A DNA stretch of 64,000 bases from Maribacter sp. (GTDB lineage: Bacteria; Bacteroidota; Bacteroidia; Flavobacteriales; Flavobacteriaceae): contig NZ_JADGES010000002.1 in the NCBI RefSeq assembly GCF_016744255.1, positions 54,047 through 118,046 of the forward strand, written 5' to 3'. Position numbers and translations under genes: made by a program. This document shows, in pieces, positions 20,280 through 30,681 of the stretch; positions within the stretch are counted from its first letter, which is position 1, and the number at the start of each line of letters is the position of its first letter. Below the pieces are notes generated by a model, which worked only from the letters and a program-made list of their open reading frames with translations, was not told the origin of the DNA and did not search any database.

Positions 20280-22934
20280 ATGAAAATCAACTACTTAATA
20301 GTTTTTTTTGCTATTTCCTTTTTTCACACTCTTGTATACCCTCAAGATTCTACCGCTACAATTATACAAAAAACATACACGACTAAGGCATTAGCCAATA
20401 CTTTGCCTCCAGACATCGATGGTATTCTAAATGATTCCAGCTGGGGCTTAGTAGAATGGGCAGGTGATTTTATAGAAAGTAGACCCGACGAAAACACACC
20501 TCCCAACTATCAAACTAAATTTAAAATAGTATACGATAAAAATTTTCTATATCTAGCCGTTCGTTGTTTTGACAATGAACCTCAAAAAATAGTAAAAAGA
20601 TTATCCAGAAGAGATGGTTTTGAGGGAGATTGGGTAGGTTTCTTTTTTGATAGTTACCATGATGAACGTACTGCATTTTCATTTATAGTTACTGCTGCAG
20701 GTGTAAAAGGCGATGAATTCTCTTCTAACAATGGAAATGATTCTGATGAAAGCTGGAACCCTATTTGGTACACCAAAACAAAGATTGATGACAAAGGGTG
20801 GACAGCAGAATTAAAAATACCCTTAAGCCAATTAAAATTTGGCAAATCTGGTGAACAAGAATGGGGACTGCAATGCATGCGTAAATTCTTTAGAGATGAA
20901 GAACGCTCTCTATGGCAGCGTATACCACAAGACACACCTGGTTTTGTAAGTGAATTTGGAATATTAAAAGGCTTACTAAATTTAGAACCCCAAAAACAAC
21001 TAGAAATACAGCCCTACACTATTACTAAGTTAGAAACTTATGAGCCCGAAGAGGGCAACCCATTCTTAGACGGTAACGATAGTAAAATTACGGTAGGATT
21101 AGATGCTAAAATAGGCATCACTAATGATTTAACCTTAGACCTAACTATTAACCCAGATTTTGGACAAGTAGAAGCAGATCCTTCAGCAATTGCCTTAGAC
21201 GGTTTTCAAATATTTTTTAGGGAACAACGACCATTTTTTGTAGAAAACAAAAATATCTTTGATTATAGAGTATCTCGTTCAGAAGCTGGCAATACTTTTG
21301 GCTCGGATAATGTTTTTTACTCTAGACGTATTGGTAGAAGTCCACAGGGGTATCCAGACATTGAAGATAACGAATATGTAGACCAACCAGAAAATACTGC
21401 AATTCTAGGAGCGGCAAAATTTAGCGGCAAAACTAAAAATGGCTGGTCTATTGGAGTATTAGAAAGTGTAACCGCCCAAAAATACGCTACTATAGATAAT
21501 AATGGCACTCGAAGAAAAGAGCTTGTAGAACCCTTGACAAATTATTTTGTTGGTAGATTACAAAAAGATTTCAATGATAAAAACACCTTCGTAGGAGGCA
21601 TATTTACAGCAACAAATAGAGACAAATTATCCGAAAATTTAGACTTTATACATCATTCTGCATATACCGGTGGTTTAGATTTTAAACACCAATGGAACGA
21701 CCGAGATTGGTATGCTGGGGGCAATATTCTTTGGAGCCATGTTAAAGGGAGTAAAGAAGCCATACAGAATACCCAAGAATCTATTGCCCATTTATTTCAT
21801 AGAGAAGGTGCCAGTTACCTTTCTGTAGACCCTTCTAAAAATTCATTAACAGGCACAGGTGGTAACGTACAATTAGGAAAAGTAGGTAACGGACATTGGA
21901 AATTTGAAACTGGCGCTACTTGGAGATCACCAGAACTAGAATTAAATGATGTGGGTTTCCAAAGAAAAGCAGATGATATTAGACATTATACTTGGGTTGG
22001 GTACCAAACCCTAAAACCCGATAATACCTTTAGAAAAGTAGGCATTAATTATAATCACTGGAGTGTATGGGATTTTGGAGGGAATAATAATAGTATTCGC
22101 TTTAATACAAATAGCTGGCAAAACTGGAAAAACAACTGGTTTACGAATCTTGGTTTTAACTACGAACCCGTACAATACTCTAACTCTGCATTACGAGGTG
22201 GCTCTAGATTAAAGCTTGCTAAAGAAATTGGGTTCTTTAACGGTGTTAGAACTGATTCCAGAAAAAAAACTCGTTTTAACATCTTTCACAATGGTCGGAA
22301 AGGAACAGATGACTCATACAAATCTTACAATATTGAATTTGGCGTAACCTACCAACCTTTTAATTCTTTTAGCATTTCTGTATCGCCCGAATATGGTACT
22401 TACACAAACAAACTACAATTCATTGAAAACATAGAAGTAGCAAATGACACCAAATATGTAAATGGTACTATCGACCAAAAGACGCTAAGTATGTCTATAC
22501 GTCTTAATTATACTATTAACCCTAATTTATCTATACAATACTGGGGGCAGCCTTTTATTTCTAGAGGTAGATATTCTTCTTTCAAAGAAGTAATAAACCC
22601 AATGGCAAATGATTTTGATAATAGAATATCTACGTTTACCGATAATCAAATTACTCTTCAGAATGATACCTATTCTATCGATACTAACTTAGATGGAGCA
22701 ACAGATTTTAGTTTTGACAATCCAGATTTTTCATTTATACAGTTTAGATCCAATCTGGTAGCTCGTTGGGAATATATTCCAGGTTCCGAAATATTCTTAG
22801 TGTGGTCCCAGGACATATCTCAATCTGGAGATCCAAATAGCGGCCTTTATAGTAGCTTAGAAGATGGAGTTTTTGGAAATGAAAAACCAAAAAATATTTT
22901 TCTTATTAAAGCAACCTATCGCTTTGTTTTATAA
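20280..22934 (+). CDS. DUF5916 protein with CBM9-like N-terminus and outer-membrane barrel C-terminus
   Basis: PPDIDGILNDSSWGLVEWAGDFIESRP; LTINPDFGQVEADPSAI; REQRPFFVENKNIF. Confidence 0.8.
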   Translation: MKINYLIVFFAISFFHTLVYPQDSTATIIQKTYTTKALANTLPPDIDGILNDSSWGLVEWAGDFIESRPDENTPPNYQTKFKIVYDKNFLYLAVRCFDNEPQKIVKRLSRRDGFEGDWVGFFFDSYHDERTAFSFIVTAAGVKGDEFSSNNGNDSDESWNPIWYTKTKIDDKGWTAELKIPLSQLKFGKSGEQEWGLQCMRKFFRDEERSLWQRIPQDTPGFVSEFGILKGLLNLEPQKQLEIQPYTITKLETYEPEEGNPFLDGNDSKITVGLDAKIGITNDLTLDLTINPDFGQVEADPSAIALDGFQIFFREQRPFFVENKNIFDYRVSRSEAGNTFGSDNVFYSRRIGRSPQGYPDIEDNEYVDQPENTAILGAAKFSGKTKNGWSIGVLESVTAQKYATIDNNGTRRKELVEPLTNYFVGRLQKDFNDKNTFVGGIFTATNRDKLSENLDFIHHSAYTGGLDFKHQWNDRDWYAGGNILWSHVKGSKEAIQNTQESIAHLFHREGASYLSVDPSKNSLTGTGGNVQLGKVGNGHWKFETGATWRSPELELNDVGFQRKADDIRHYTWVGYQTLKPDNTFRKVGINYNHWSVWDFGGNNNSIRFNTNSWQNWKNNWFTNLGFNYEPVQYSNSALRGGSRLKLAKEIGFFNGVRTDSRKKTRFNIFHNGRKGTDDSYKSYNIEFGVTYQPFNSFSISVSPEYGTYTNKLQFIENIEVANDTKYVNGTIDQKTLSMSIRLNYTINPNLSIQYWGQPFISRGRYSSFKEVINPMANDFDNRISTFTDNQITLQNDTYSIDTNLDGATDFSFDNPDFSFIQFRSNLVARWEYIPGSEIFLVWSQDISQSGDPNSGLYSSLEDGVFGNEKPKNIFLIKATYRFVL

Positions 22935-23303
22935 AAAAGAGTATAGAAGCAAGCCCCAACCTAACACTAAAAACAAGCCTCCAAGAGGCGTAATTGGCCC
23001 TAAAAATTTTAGCGGTTTCCCTTTTGCAGAGCTTATGCAAAGACCATAAATACTGAATGAGAATAGAAAGACTCCTATGATTATAGAATAAATCATGGTT
23101 TGTTCCAAACTAGTTTCTAGTTTTAAATTAAACCCTAGAATTAACAGTAACAATGCATGATACATTTGATATTTAACACCAGTTTCAAAACTTTTTATTT
23201 GATCTTCGTTAAAAATCTTTTTCAATGCATGAGCGCCAAATGCACCCAAAATAATTGCTAACGCTCCAAATAACGCTCCGAAAAATTGAGCTAAAAACAC
23301 CAT
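22929..23303 (-). CDS. DUF423 family membrane protein
   Basis: GALFGALAIILGAFGAHALKKIFNEDQIKSFETGVKYQMYHALLLL. Confidence 0.85.
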   Translation of the reverse strand: MVFLAQFFGALFGALAIILGAFGAHALKKIFNEDQIKSFETGVKYQMYHALLLLILGFNLKLETSLEQTMIYSIIIGVFLFSFSIYGLCISSAKGKPLKFLGPITPLGGLFLVLGWGLLLYSFL

Positions 23304-23416
23304 AATTTCTAATTTAAGAAACGAATATAAGTATATCGTAAGAAAGAGCTATTGAAAGTTTCTCTCGTAATTATACCTATTTGCGACTATAATATTTTGC
23401 TTAACTACTTAAATAG

Positions 23417-23848
23417 TTATTTAGAACCATCCAATTTTCTTTTAAAAAGAGACAAAAGCTCTACCGTTTCTATACTATCCTTGTAATTAAAAAATAATTT
23501 TAGGGAATCTTGGTATACTATTCTAATTTTTTGATGTTCAAAATTATCGACAAAGACATGCACTTTCTTATCGGTAAGCGAATCTTTAAACTCTCTATAC
23601 AATCCATTACCCTTAGACAAGGCCGAAAATCCATTTAAACGCTCCATATCGGGTATTCTCTCTACCATTGACACACTATCAACCTCAATGAATTTTATCT
23701 CTTTATAATAAATCCCAGAGACCATTTTTATACTATCTAGCTCTATTTTTGTCCAGTTTTTATAATGTACGGCAAAGGCTAATAAACATGCTGCTAATGT
23801 TATTAGTAGAATTAAATTCCACAACCAATGTCTCTTTTTATTCGCCAT
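23417..23848 (-). CDS. Hypothetical single-TM protein
   Basis: ORF with N-terminal TM, in line with upstream S9 peptidase gene. Confidence 0.45.
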   Translation of the reverse strand: MANKKRHWLWNLILLITLAACLLAFAVHYKNWTKIELDSIKMVSGIYYKEIKFIEVDSVSMVERIPDMERLNGFSALSKGNGLYREFKDSLTDKKVHVFVDNFEHQKIRIVYQDSLKLFFNYKDSIETVELLSLFKRKLDGSK

Positions 23849-23853
23849 ATATA

Positions 23854-25893
23854 CTATTCCTTTGTTTCATTATACGTATTAAACCATGATAAAGTATGTG
23901 CAATCTTTGTAATTAAATTACTCGGCCTGTTTGCTATACCATGACTTGCTCCTGGAATTTCTACTAAAACAGTTTCTATCTTTCTTAATTTTAAGGCGTG
24001 GTATAATTGTTTTGCTTCGCTAGGAGGTGTTCGTAAATCATTCATCCCCACCATTACCATAGTAGGGGTTTCAATATTACCAACGAGCGAAAGTGGTGAA
24101 AATTTCCAATAGCCTTCAAAATTTTCCCATGGTTGCCCTGGGTATCTAGAATTTGCATACCCAAAATAATTATCGGCTACAAGGGTTTTACTAATCCAGT
24201 TCATAACTGGTTTTGCAACTACAGCTGCCTCAAATCTATTATTTTTTCCTATCATCCAAGCCGACATAATACCCCCTGCACTACCTCCTGTAACATATAA
24301 TTTATCTTCCTGAGCTATTCCTTTTTCTATGCAGAAATCTACGCCATCCATAACATCATTATAATCTTCTCCTGGGTAATTATTGTACAATAAATTGGCA
24401 AACTCTTCTCCATAACCAGTGCTTCCTCTAGGATTTGGGTAAAAAACAATATATCCTGCAGAAGCATACAATTGCATTTCTGCAGAAAAACGATCTCCAT
24501 AGTTAAGAATAGGTCCTCCGTGATTTTCTACTAAAAAAGGATATTTTCTTGTTGCATCATAATTTGGAGGGTATACTACCCAGCCTTGAATATCTCTCTG
24601 ATCTACGGAAGACGTATACCATACTTCTTCTACTTTTCCTAAATTTTTATAGGTAAACAAAGCGTTATTTAAAGCTGTTATTTTCTTTACTTTCTTTGAT
24701 TTTGGATTCACTATTGCTAATTCCGAAGGGTATTCGGGGCGCGTCTGTGTATAGGCTATTGTTCCATTTTTAGAAACCGTAAAAGAGCCTCCTGCATACG
24801 GTCTACCAATAGAAGTTCCCCCTTTATTATCTGCCAATTTAGAAACTTTTCCCTGCAGCGTAATATGCCCTATTTTACTATTGCCTTTATCATCATAACC
24901 AAAATAAAGCCCAGAACTTTTACTATCCCAAATAATATTAGAAACACTCCTGTCTAAATCATTAGAAATAACTTTAGAATTACTTCCATCCACATTCATT
25001 ATATGTAATTTTCTAACCTGGAATGCCTGTACTTTATCTTCAAAACCAATATATGCTATTCGTTTTCCGTCTGGAGAAATAATAGGGTTTGCATCTGGGC
25101 CTTTTCTATTGGTTAAGGCCTTAATATCTCCATTAATAACCCCAACTTCATAGACTTCGCTATTTCTAAAATCGTACTCCCAATCTTCATTTCTATTACC
25201 AGAAAAATAAATTTTGTCTCCTTTTAGAGACCAACTTAAATTTCCTCTATGATGAAAGTCTCCTGTTGTAATTTGACGTATTGCTCCTCCTATTGCTGGT
25301 ACCACGAATAGGTGATTAAATCCCGTAGGAATGTAACCTCTCCCATCTGCCTCATGATACAATCTATCCGTAATTCTTGGTTTATCTGCCCATTTAGCTC
25401 CTTTTGGTTTTTTTGGCATTTTAGCCAATACAGGAGGGGCTTTAGGCATATGCATAGTAAATGCCAATTGGACACCATCTGGCGACCATGTTAATGAACT
25501 AGGATTAAAAGGCAACTGAGAAATTTTTGCGATTTTACTAGAAGCAAGCCAGTACATATAAATTTCTGAGCCTTCTTCGGTACTACTTACAAAAGCCAAC
25601 CTATCTCCAGAAGGAGACCACCTAGCACTAAATTCTGATACTTCTCTAGAGGTTAGTTTTTGGTGTTTTGTACCATCTGAATTAATAAGCCAAAGTTGCC
25701 CTACGGATTTATCTTTCATAATATCAAAGCCCATTCTTCTATATACCACCATATTTCCATTAGGTGAAATTTGAGGGTCTGACACATATTCTAAATCATA
25801 TACATCTAAATAAGAGAATAATTTTTCTTGTGCTGTTATGTTAGTAGCCCATAACTGGCTTAACAAAAAGAGTATTAAAAAGGGTCTTTGCAT
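23854..25893 (-). CDS. S9 family prolyl oligopeptidase/dipeptidyl peptidase
   Basis: Signal peptide, TolB-like beta-propeller repeats, YVTGGSAGGIMSAWM catalytic Ser motif, GASHGI His. Confidence 0.9.
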   Translation of the reverse strand: MQRPFLILFLLSQLWATNITAQEKLFSYLDVYDLEYVSDPQISPNGNMVVYRRMGFDIMKDKSVGQLWLINSDGTKHQKLTSREVSEFSARWSPSGDRLAFVSSTEEGSEIYMYWLASSKIAKISQLPFNPSSLTWSPDGVQLAFTMHMPKAPPVLAKMPKKPKGAKWADKPRITDRLYHEADGRGYIPTGFNHLFVVPAIGGAIRQITTGDFHHRGNLSWSLKGDKIYFSGNRNEDWEYDFRNSEVYEVGVINGDIKALTNRKGPDANPIISPDGKRIAYIGFEDKVQAFQVRKLHIMNVDGSNSKVISNDLDRSVSNIIWDSKSSGLYFGYDDKGNSKIGHITLQGKVSKLADNKGGTSIGRPYAGGSFTVSKNGTIAYTQTRPEYPSELAIVNPKSKKVKKITALNNALFTYKNLGKVEEVWYTSSVDQRDIQGWVVYPPNYDATRKYPFLVENHGGPILNYGDRFSAEMQLYASAGYIVFYPNPRGSTGYGEEFANLLYNNYPGEDYNDVMDGVDFCIEKGIAQEDKLYVTGGSAGGIMSAWMIGKNNRFEAAVVAKPVMNWISKTLVADNYFGYANSRYPGQPWENFEGYWKFSPLSLVGNIETPTMVMVGMNDLRTPPSEAKQLYHALKLRKIETVLVEIPGASHGIANRPSNLITKIAHTLSWFNTYNETKE

Positions 25894-25954
25894 TGGTTTT
25901 ATTTTTATTAGTCACCCTAAACTTAACCAATAGTGTAGATTAATACAACAATAT

Positions 25955-27412
25955 TTAGTATTTGGTTTTTTTGCCCGTGGCATTCATGGCTATAGCTTTC
26001 TTAAACACAAAATTTCTAGGTATTTTATATAACGAAAGTTTCTTGGCGCAGTACTCCAGAATTTGTGCTTTCATAGCATCTTCCTTATCGTCTTTATTAA
26101 TTACAACAATAGCCTGTAACGCTTCCCCTTGTACCTCATCTATTACTCCAACAATACTACAATCTATAACACCAGGCACCTCTAAAACTACTGCTTCTAT
26201 TTCCTTAGGACTTACTCTTTTTCCTCCAACTTTTAAAATTGCCTTTTTTCTGTCTACTAAATAAATAAAATCCTCTTCATCTTTTTTAGCAATATCTCCT
26301 GTATACAGCCACCCATCTACCAATGTTTCTTCCGTAGCTTTATTATCTTTATAATAACCAAGCATAATATTATCTCCTTTGGCTATTAATTCCCCTTCTT
26401 TATTTACAGCTACTTCCATTCCTTTTTCATCGACGATTTTCAATTCTACATTGGGAATAGCCTTACCTATAGATTTTATTTTACTTGGTAGATTTTCTGG
26501 AGCTAAATATGACAAACGCGCAGTGGCTTCTGTTTGTCCATACATTATGTAAAAATTTATCTCTGGAAAAGCATTTGTAAATTCATCGATAAAATTACTA
26601 TGCAATTTACCTCCTGCTTGGGTAACATATTTTAAATACGGAAATTTAGTATCTTTAAAGGTTTTCGATTTTTTTAATAAAATTTGAAAGTGACTTGGAA
26701 CCCCTGCAAAACCGGTACATTTATATTTCTGCATATCGGATATTACAGTGCCTAGAAAAATAAAATTATTATTCAAAACAATAGAACCTCCGACTTTTAA
26801 ATGGGTATGTAAAAGAGACAAACCGTAGCAATAAAAGAAAGGTAAAACAACACACATAACATCTTTAGAAGTAAGTTTTAAATACCCAAGAATAGATTCT
26901 GTGTTTGTTATTATATTTTTATGAGACAACATTACTCCTTTAGGTAAACCTGTTGACCCAGAAGTAAATATTATTTCTGCAACTTTGTTACTATCTAAAA
27001 AAGCATCAAAATTAATTACTTTTTGCTCTTGTATAATCTGCTCTACATCCTCCTCTACCAGACAATTTTCTAAGGATTGATTCAACTTTTTAGCCAATGC
27101 TTTTGTTGTAACTACTAAACTACAGTTTGTAGAACCTAAAACATACTCCAAGGTTGCTTGTTCAACACCGTAATTAAGAGGAATACAAATATTTCCTGAT
27201 TTTAAAATTGCTAAATACGCTGTTATAAAAAAAGTAGAATTGGGAGCAATTAATACTATAGCCTTCTCTTTGCCAACACTTTCTTTAAAATAAGATGCAA
27301 CTTTTAAACTATTGGCATATAATTCTGAAAAAGAGATTGCCTCTTTAGACCCTAGAACAAATTCTTTTTCTAGATTTTTAGAACCGCTAAAGAGGTAATC
27401 AAAAACATTCAT
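25955..27412 (-). CDS. Acyl-CoA/acyl-ACP synthetase-like AMP-binding ligase
   Basis: IIFTSGSTGLPKGVMLSHKNI, YGQTEATARLSYL, YLVDRKKAILKVGGKRVSPKEIE. Confidence 0.88.
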   Translation of the reverse strand: MNVFDYLFSGSKNLEKEFVLGSKEAISFSELYANSLKVASYFKESVGKEKAIVLIAPNSTFFITAYLAILKSGNICIPLNYGVEQATLEYVLGSTNCSLVVTTKALAKKLNQSLENCLVEEDVEQIIQEQKVINFDAFLDSNKVAEIIFTSGSTGLPKGVMLSHKNIITNTESILGYLKLTSKDVMCVVLPFFYCYGLSLLHTHLKVGGSIVLNNNFIFLGTVISDMQKYKCTGFAGVPSHFQILLKKSKTFKDTKFPYLKYVTQAGGKLHSNFIDEFTNAFPEINFYIMYGQTEATARLSYLAPENLPSKIKSIGKAIPNVELKIVDEKGMEVAVNKEGELIAKGDNIMLGYYKDNKATEETLVDGWLYTGDIAKKDEEDFIYLVDRKKAILKVGGKRVSPKEIEAVVLEVPGVIDCSIVGVIDEVQGEALQAIVVINKDDKEDAMKAQILEYCAKKLSLYKIPRNFVFKKAIAMNATGKKTKY

Positions 27413-27427
27413 AATTCTCTGTTTATC

Positions 27428-28408
27428 CTAAAAAATAGGCTTCATTCTTAAATACTCTGTTGTTTTCTGTTTACGAACAAAACTCTTAAAAATATTCTCA
27501 ATTTCAGGAGTAGACCTTTCCATTACTTTCCCTACTTCTTCTGCGGAATATTGGTTTTCCCAACCATACCATATTAAATCCATTTCTTTAAAAGGCATCT
27601 GATAAAAGAAATCTTCTTGGGTTTGTTCTGCAGTATATGTATCCGTGGTTGGTGTTCTACTAATAATTTCTTTGGGAACACCTAAATACTCGGCCAACTG
27701 ATATACTTGCGTTTTATATAAATGACCAATAGGCATAACATCTGCTCCTCCGTCTCCGTACTTTACAAAAAAGCCTTGTTCTACTTCGTGCTTATTTGGT
27801 GTTCCTATAACCGCATAATGCATTCTTTCTGCATGATAGTATAACATAGACATTCTACTTCTTTGCTTAAAATTTGTTGCTGCAACAATTTGTAAATACT
27901 CCTTTGCTGGTAATAATTTACTAACTACTTCTCCATCTGGTCTAATTACGGTAATCGAAAAAACGGCTGGAATATTATCCGCAATATTCTGTTTTATTTC
28001 AATTTTTGCTTTATCTGCTTTTGGATTAAAATCTTTTATTACTCTCCCAATTGCTTCATCTCTTCTTTCATAGCAATTAAACCCACGTAATGCTCCTGTA
28101 ATATTTTCTTCTAAAGTAACGACCCCAAAAGTATCCGCTAATTCTAATGCCAACATTTTACTATCATCACTAGAATCTTGCTCTGGGAGCATAATACCTA
28201 ACACCTTTTTTGGGCCAAATGCCTTTGCCGATAATGCCAACACTACAGAAGAATCTATACCTCCGCTAATACCAACAATAGCCCCTCTACGTTGTAAATT
28301 TGCTCCTACATCTTCTTGTAACTTTTTTATAATATCGTTACAAAGATTCTCTATATCCTTTATTACTAAAATGTCTTTAGAAAAAGGTTCTTTTATCATT
28401 GTTTCCAT
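27428..28408 (-). CDS. NadE-like NAD(+) synthase family protein (PP-loop, no nitrilase domain)
   Basis: GAIVGISGGIDSSVVLALSAKAFGPKKVLGIMLPEQDSS; GTPNKHEVEQGFFVKYGDGGADVMPIGHLYKTQVY; function in this operon uncertain. Confidence 0.8.
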   Translation of the reverse strand: METMIKEPFSKDILVIKDIENLCNDIIKKLQEDVGANLQRRGAIVGISGGIDSSVVLALSAKAFGPKKVLGIMLPEQDSSDDSKMLALELADTFGVVTLEENITGALRGFNCYERRDEAIGRVIKDFNPKADKAKIEIKQNIADNIPAVFSITVIRPDGEVVSKLLPAKEYLQIVAATNFKQRSRMSMLYYHAERMHYAVIGTPNKHEVEQGFFVKYGDGGADVMPIGHLYKTQVYQLAEYLGVPKEIISRTPTTDTYTAEQTQEDFFYQMPFKEMDLIWYGWENQYSAEEVGKVMERSTPEIENIFKSFVRKQKTTEYLRMKPIF

Positions 28409-28426
28409 AAAACTTATTTTTTTCTA

Positions 28427-30403
28427 CTATTGAATTATTACTTTATCTAATTGCAATATATCTTTATCTTCTATAGATCCCCGTGACCTTTTTATAAAAG
28501 TATCGTATACTATTTGAGTAGATAAAATACCTGTAATTGCCATATTATCTATTTCGGATACCGGATGATTAGACCTCATTTTCTTTAACAGGTTACCCAC
28601 ATGGTTCTCGTTAAACAATCCAAATTCTTTTATCTTCTCTACCTCTAAAAGACTTTTTAAATATAAGGGTAAGCCTTCTTGCGCAAAGGCAGATCTAATA
28701 GGTGACCTATACGCCTGTTTTGGTCTATTACGTATCTCTTCTGGTAGTTTACCTTTCATCATCTTCTTTAAAAGATACTTTTCGTTAAGTCCTTTTAATT
28801 TATATTCTGATGGTAATTGCATACAAAAATCTATAATTCTATGGTCTAGAAAAGGGTATCTTCCTTCAATAGAATGAGCCATAGCCATGCGATCCCCTTG
28901 CGATGACAGCAAGTACCCAGACATAAAAAGACACATTTCTAGCCATTGAGCTTTACTTAGAGAATCTACATTGTTTAGTTTTTTTACTAGCTCCTTCTCG
29001 AGTCTATCAATAGGGTCATTCCCTTTTATTTTATCTTTTATTTTTTGCGATAAATAACTAGTTATATGCGCTGTATTATGCCAGCGTAATACATGGGAGT
29101 AAATCGGAGATTTAACATCGGATAATTTATACCCAAAAAACAACTTTAACGCTGTAATATTTACACTTTTCATCCATGGGAGATAAGGATACAGTTTTTT
29201 TAAAAGTAATGGCCTTAAATTAGAAGTAGGGTCTTTAGACCAGAATTTTCTAATTTTAGATTCTTTAAATATATTATACCCTCCACAAATTTCATCTGCG
29301 CCTTCCCCTGTAACTACTACCTTAATGTTGTTTTTTTGTACTAGCCCAGCTAGTAAATTCATTGGCGCAGGAGACGTTCTTAAAATAGGAGCTTCTGTAT
29401 GCCAAATGACATCCGGAAAAACTCGCGCTATATCTTTATAACTACTTTTTATACTGGCGTGGCTTGTTTTAAAATAGTCTACAGCTATTTGCTGATAGTC
29501 CGACTCATCAAACTCCTTTTCATTAAAACCTATTGAAAAAGTTTTTAATTTATTCGTAGAAACTTCTTTTATCGTGGCAGTAATAATACTAGAATCTAGT
29601 CCTCCGCTTAAATATGCTGCAACGGGAACATCTGCTCGTAACCTTATACGCACAGCATCTTTAAAAATAGCATCTAGTTTTTCTGATGCTTCTTCTAGAC
29701 TTCCTTTAAACTGTCTTTTGGGTGTATAGATTGGCACCTTCCAATATCTAGATTCTTTGATTCCACCTGAATTTACAATTAGACTATGCCCTGGTTTTAA
29801 TTCATAAACATCTTTAAATAGGGTATGTGGAGGAATGGCTGTCCAAAACGTAAAATACTCTTGAAGGGCTTTAGATGAAATCTTTAAATTTAACTCTGGG
29901 TATTCTAAAAAAGCTTTTATTTCTGATGCAAAAACGAAAGCTCCATTTACCTGGGTATAAAAAAATGGACGAATCCCAACTCTATCTCTGGCTAAAAACA
30001 ATTCCTCCTTAATAGTATCCCATATAGCAATTGCAAACTGACCATTTAATTGGCTGATAAAATCTGGACCGTATTCTTGATACAAATGCACAATAACCTC
30101 CGTATCACTAGTAGTTTTAAAAGTATGCCCTTTTTGTACTAATTCTTCTTTTAATTCTGGGTGATTAAATATTTCTCCATTAAAAACAATCCATAGAGAC
30201 TCCTCTTCATTAGATAAAGGCATTGTACCTGTTTCTAAATCGACTATGCTTAACCTTACACTGCCTAAACCAATTTTATTAGATAAATAAACCCCACTTT
30301 GGTCTGGTCCTCTATGCTTAATTCTAGTAAGCATTTTGGTGAGAATATTTAAGCGTGTATCCTTGCTGTCGCTACATTGGTAAAAACCTGCGATACCACA
30401 CAT
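28427..30403 (-). CDS. Asparagine synthase (glutamine-hydrolysing)-like amidotransferase
   Basis: MCGIAGFYQC N-terminal nucleophile Cys, PVAAYLSGGLDSSIITA. Confidence 0.88.
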   Translation of the reverse strand: MCGIAGFYQCSDSKDTRLNILTKMLTRIKHRGPDQSGVYLSNKIGLGSVRLSIVDLETGTMPLSNEEESLWIVFNGEIFNHPELKEELVQKGHTFKTTSDTEVIVHLYQEYGPDFISQLNGQFAIAIWDTIKEELFLARDRVGIRPFFYTQVNGAFVFASEIKAFLEYPELNLKISSKALQEYFTFWTAIPPHTLFKDVYELKPGHSLIVNSGGIKESRYWKVPIYTPKRQFKGSLEEASEKLDAIFKDAVRIRLRADVPVAAYLSGGLDSSIITATIKEVSTNKLKTFSIGFNEKEFDESDYQQIAVDYFKTSHASIKSSYKDIARVFPDVIWHTEAPILRTSPAPMNLLAGLVQKNNIKVVVTGEGADEICGGYNIFKESKIRKFWSKDPTSNLRPLLLKKLYPYLPWMKSVNITALKLFFGYKLSDVKSPIYSHVLRWHNTAHITSYLSQKIKDKIKGNDPIDRLEKELVKKLNNVDSLSKAQWLEMCLFMSGYLLSSQGDRMAMAHSIEGRYPFLDHRIIDFCMQLPSEYKLKGLNEKYLLKKMMKGKLPEEIRNRPKQAYRSPIRSAFAQEGLPLYLKSLLEVEKIKEFGLFNENHVGNLLKKMRSNHPVSEIDNMAITGILSTQIVYDTFIKRSRGSIEDKDILQLDKVIIQ

Positions 30404-30423
30404 AAGCTATTTATATCTATGAG

Positions 30424-30681
30424 TTATTCCTTGCCGACTTTACTCTCAATAAAATCTGAGATACTATCAATAGATTTAAAATTATCTACTACCAATTCGG
30501 CATCATTAGTCTCTATACTAAACTCTTCTTTAATATACTCTATAAGGAATAATAACCCCATAGAATCTAATAATCCGGCTTCGAAAATTAAGGTGTTATC
30601 TTGGATATCTTCTGTATCTCCAAAGGTCGATTCTATAATGTATTCTCTAATTTTATCTCTTGTTTCTGTTGTTGTAATCAT
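30424..30681 (-). CDS. Acyl carrier protein
   Basis: LIFEAGLLDSMGLLFLIEYIKEEFSIE with DSM phosphopantetheine site. Confidence 0.85.
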   Translation of the reverse strand: MITTTETRDKIREYIIESTFGDTEDIQDNTLIFEAGLLDSMGLLFLIEYIKEEFSIETNDAELVVDNFKSIDSISDFIESKVGKE

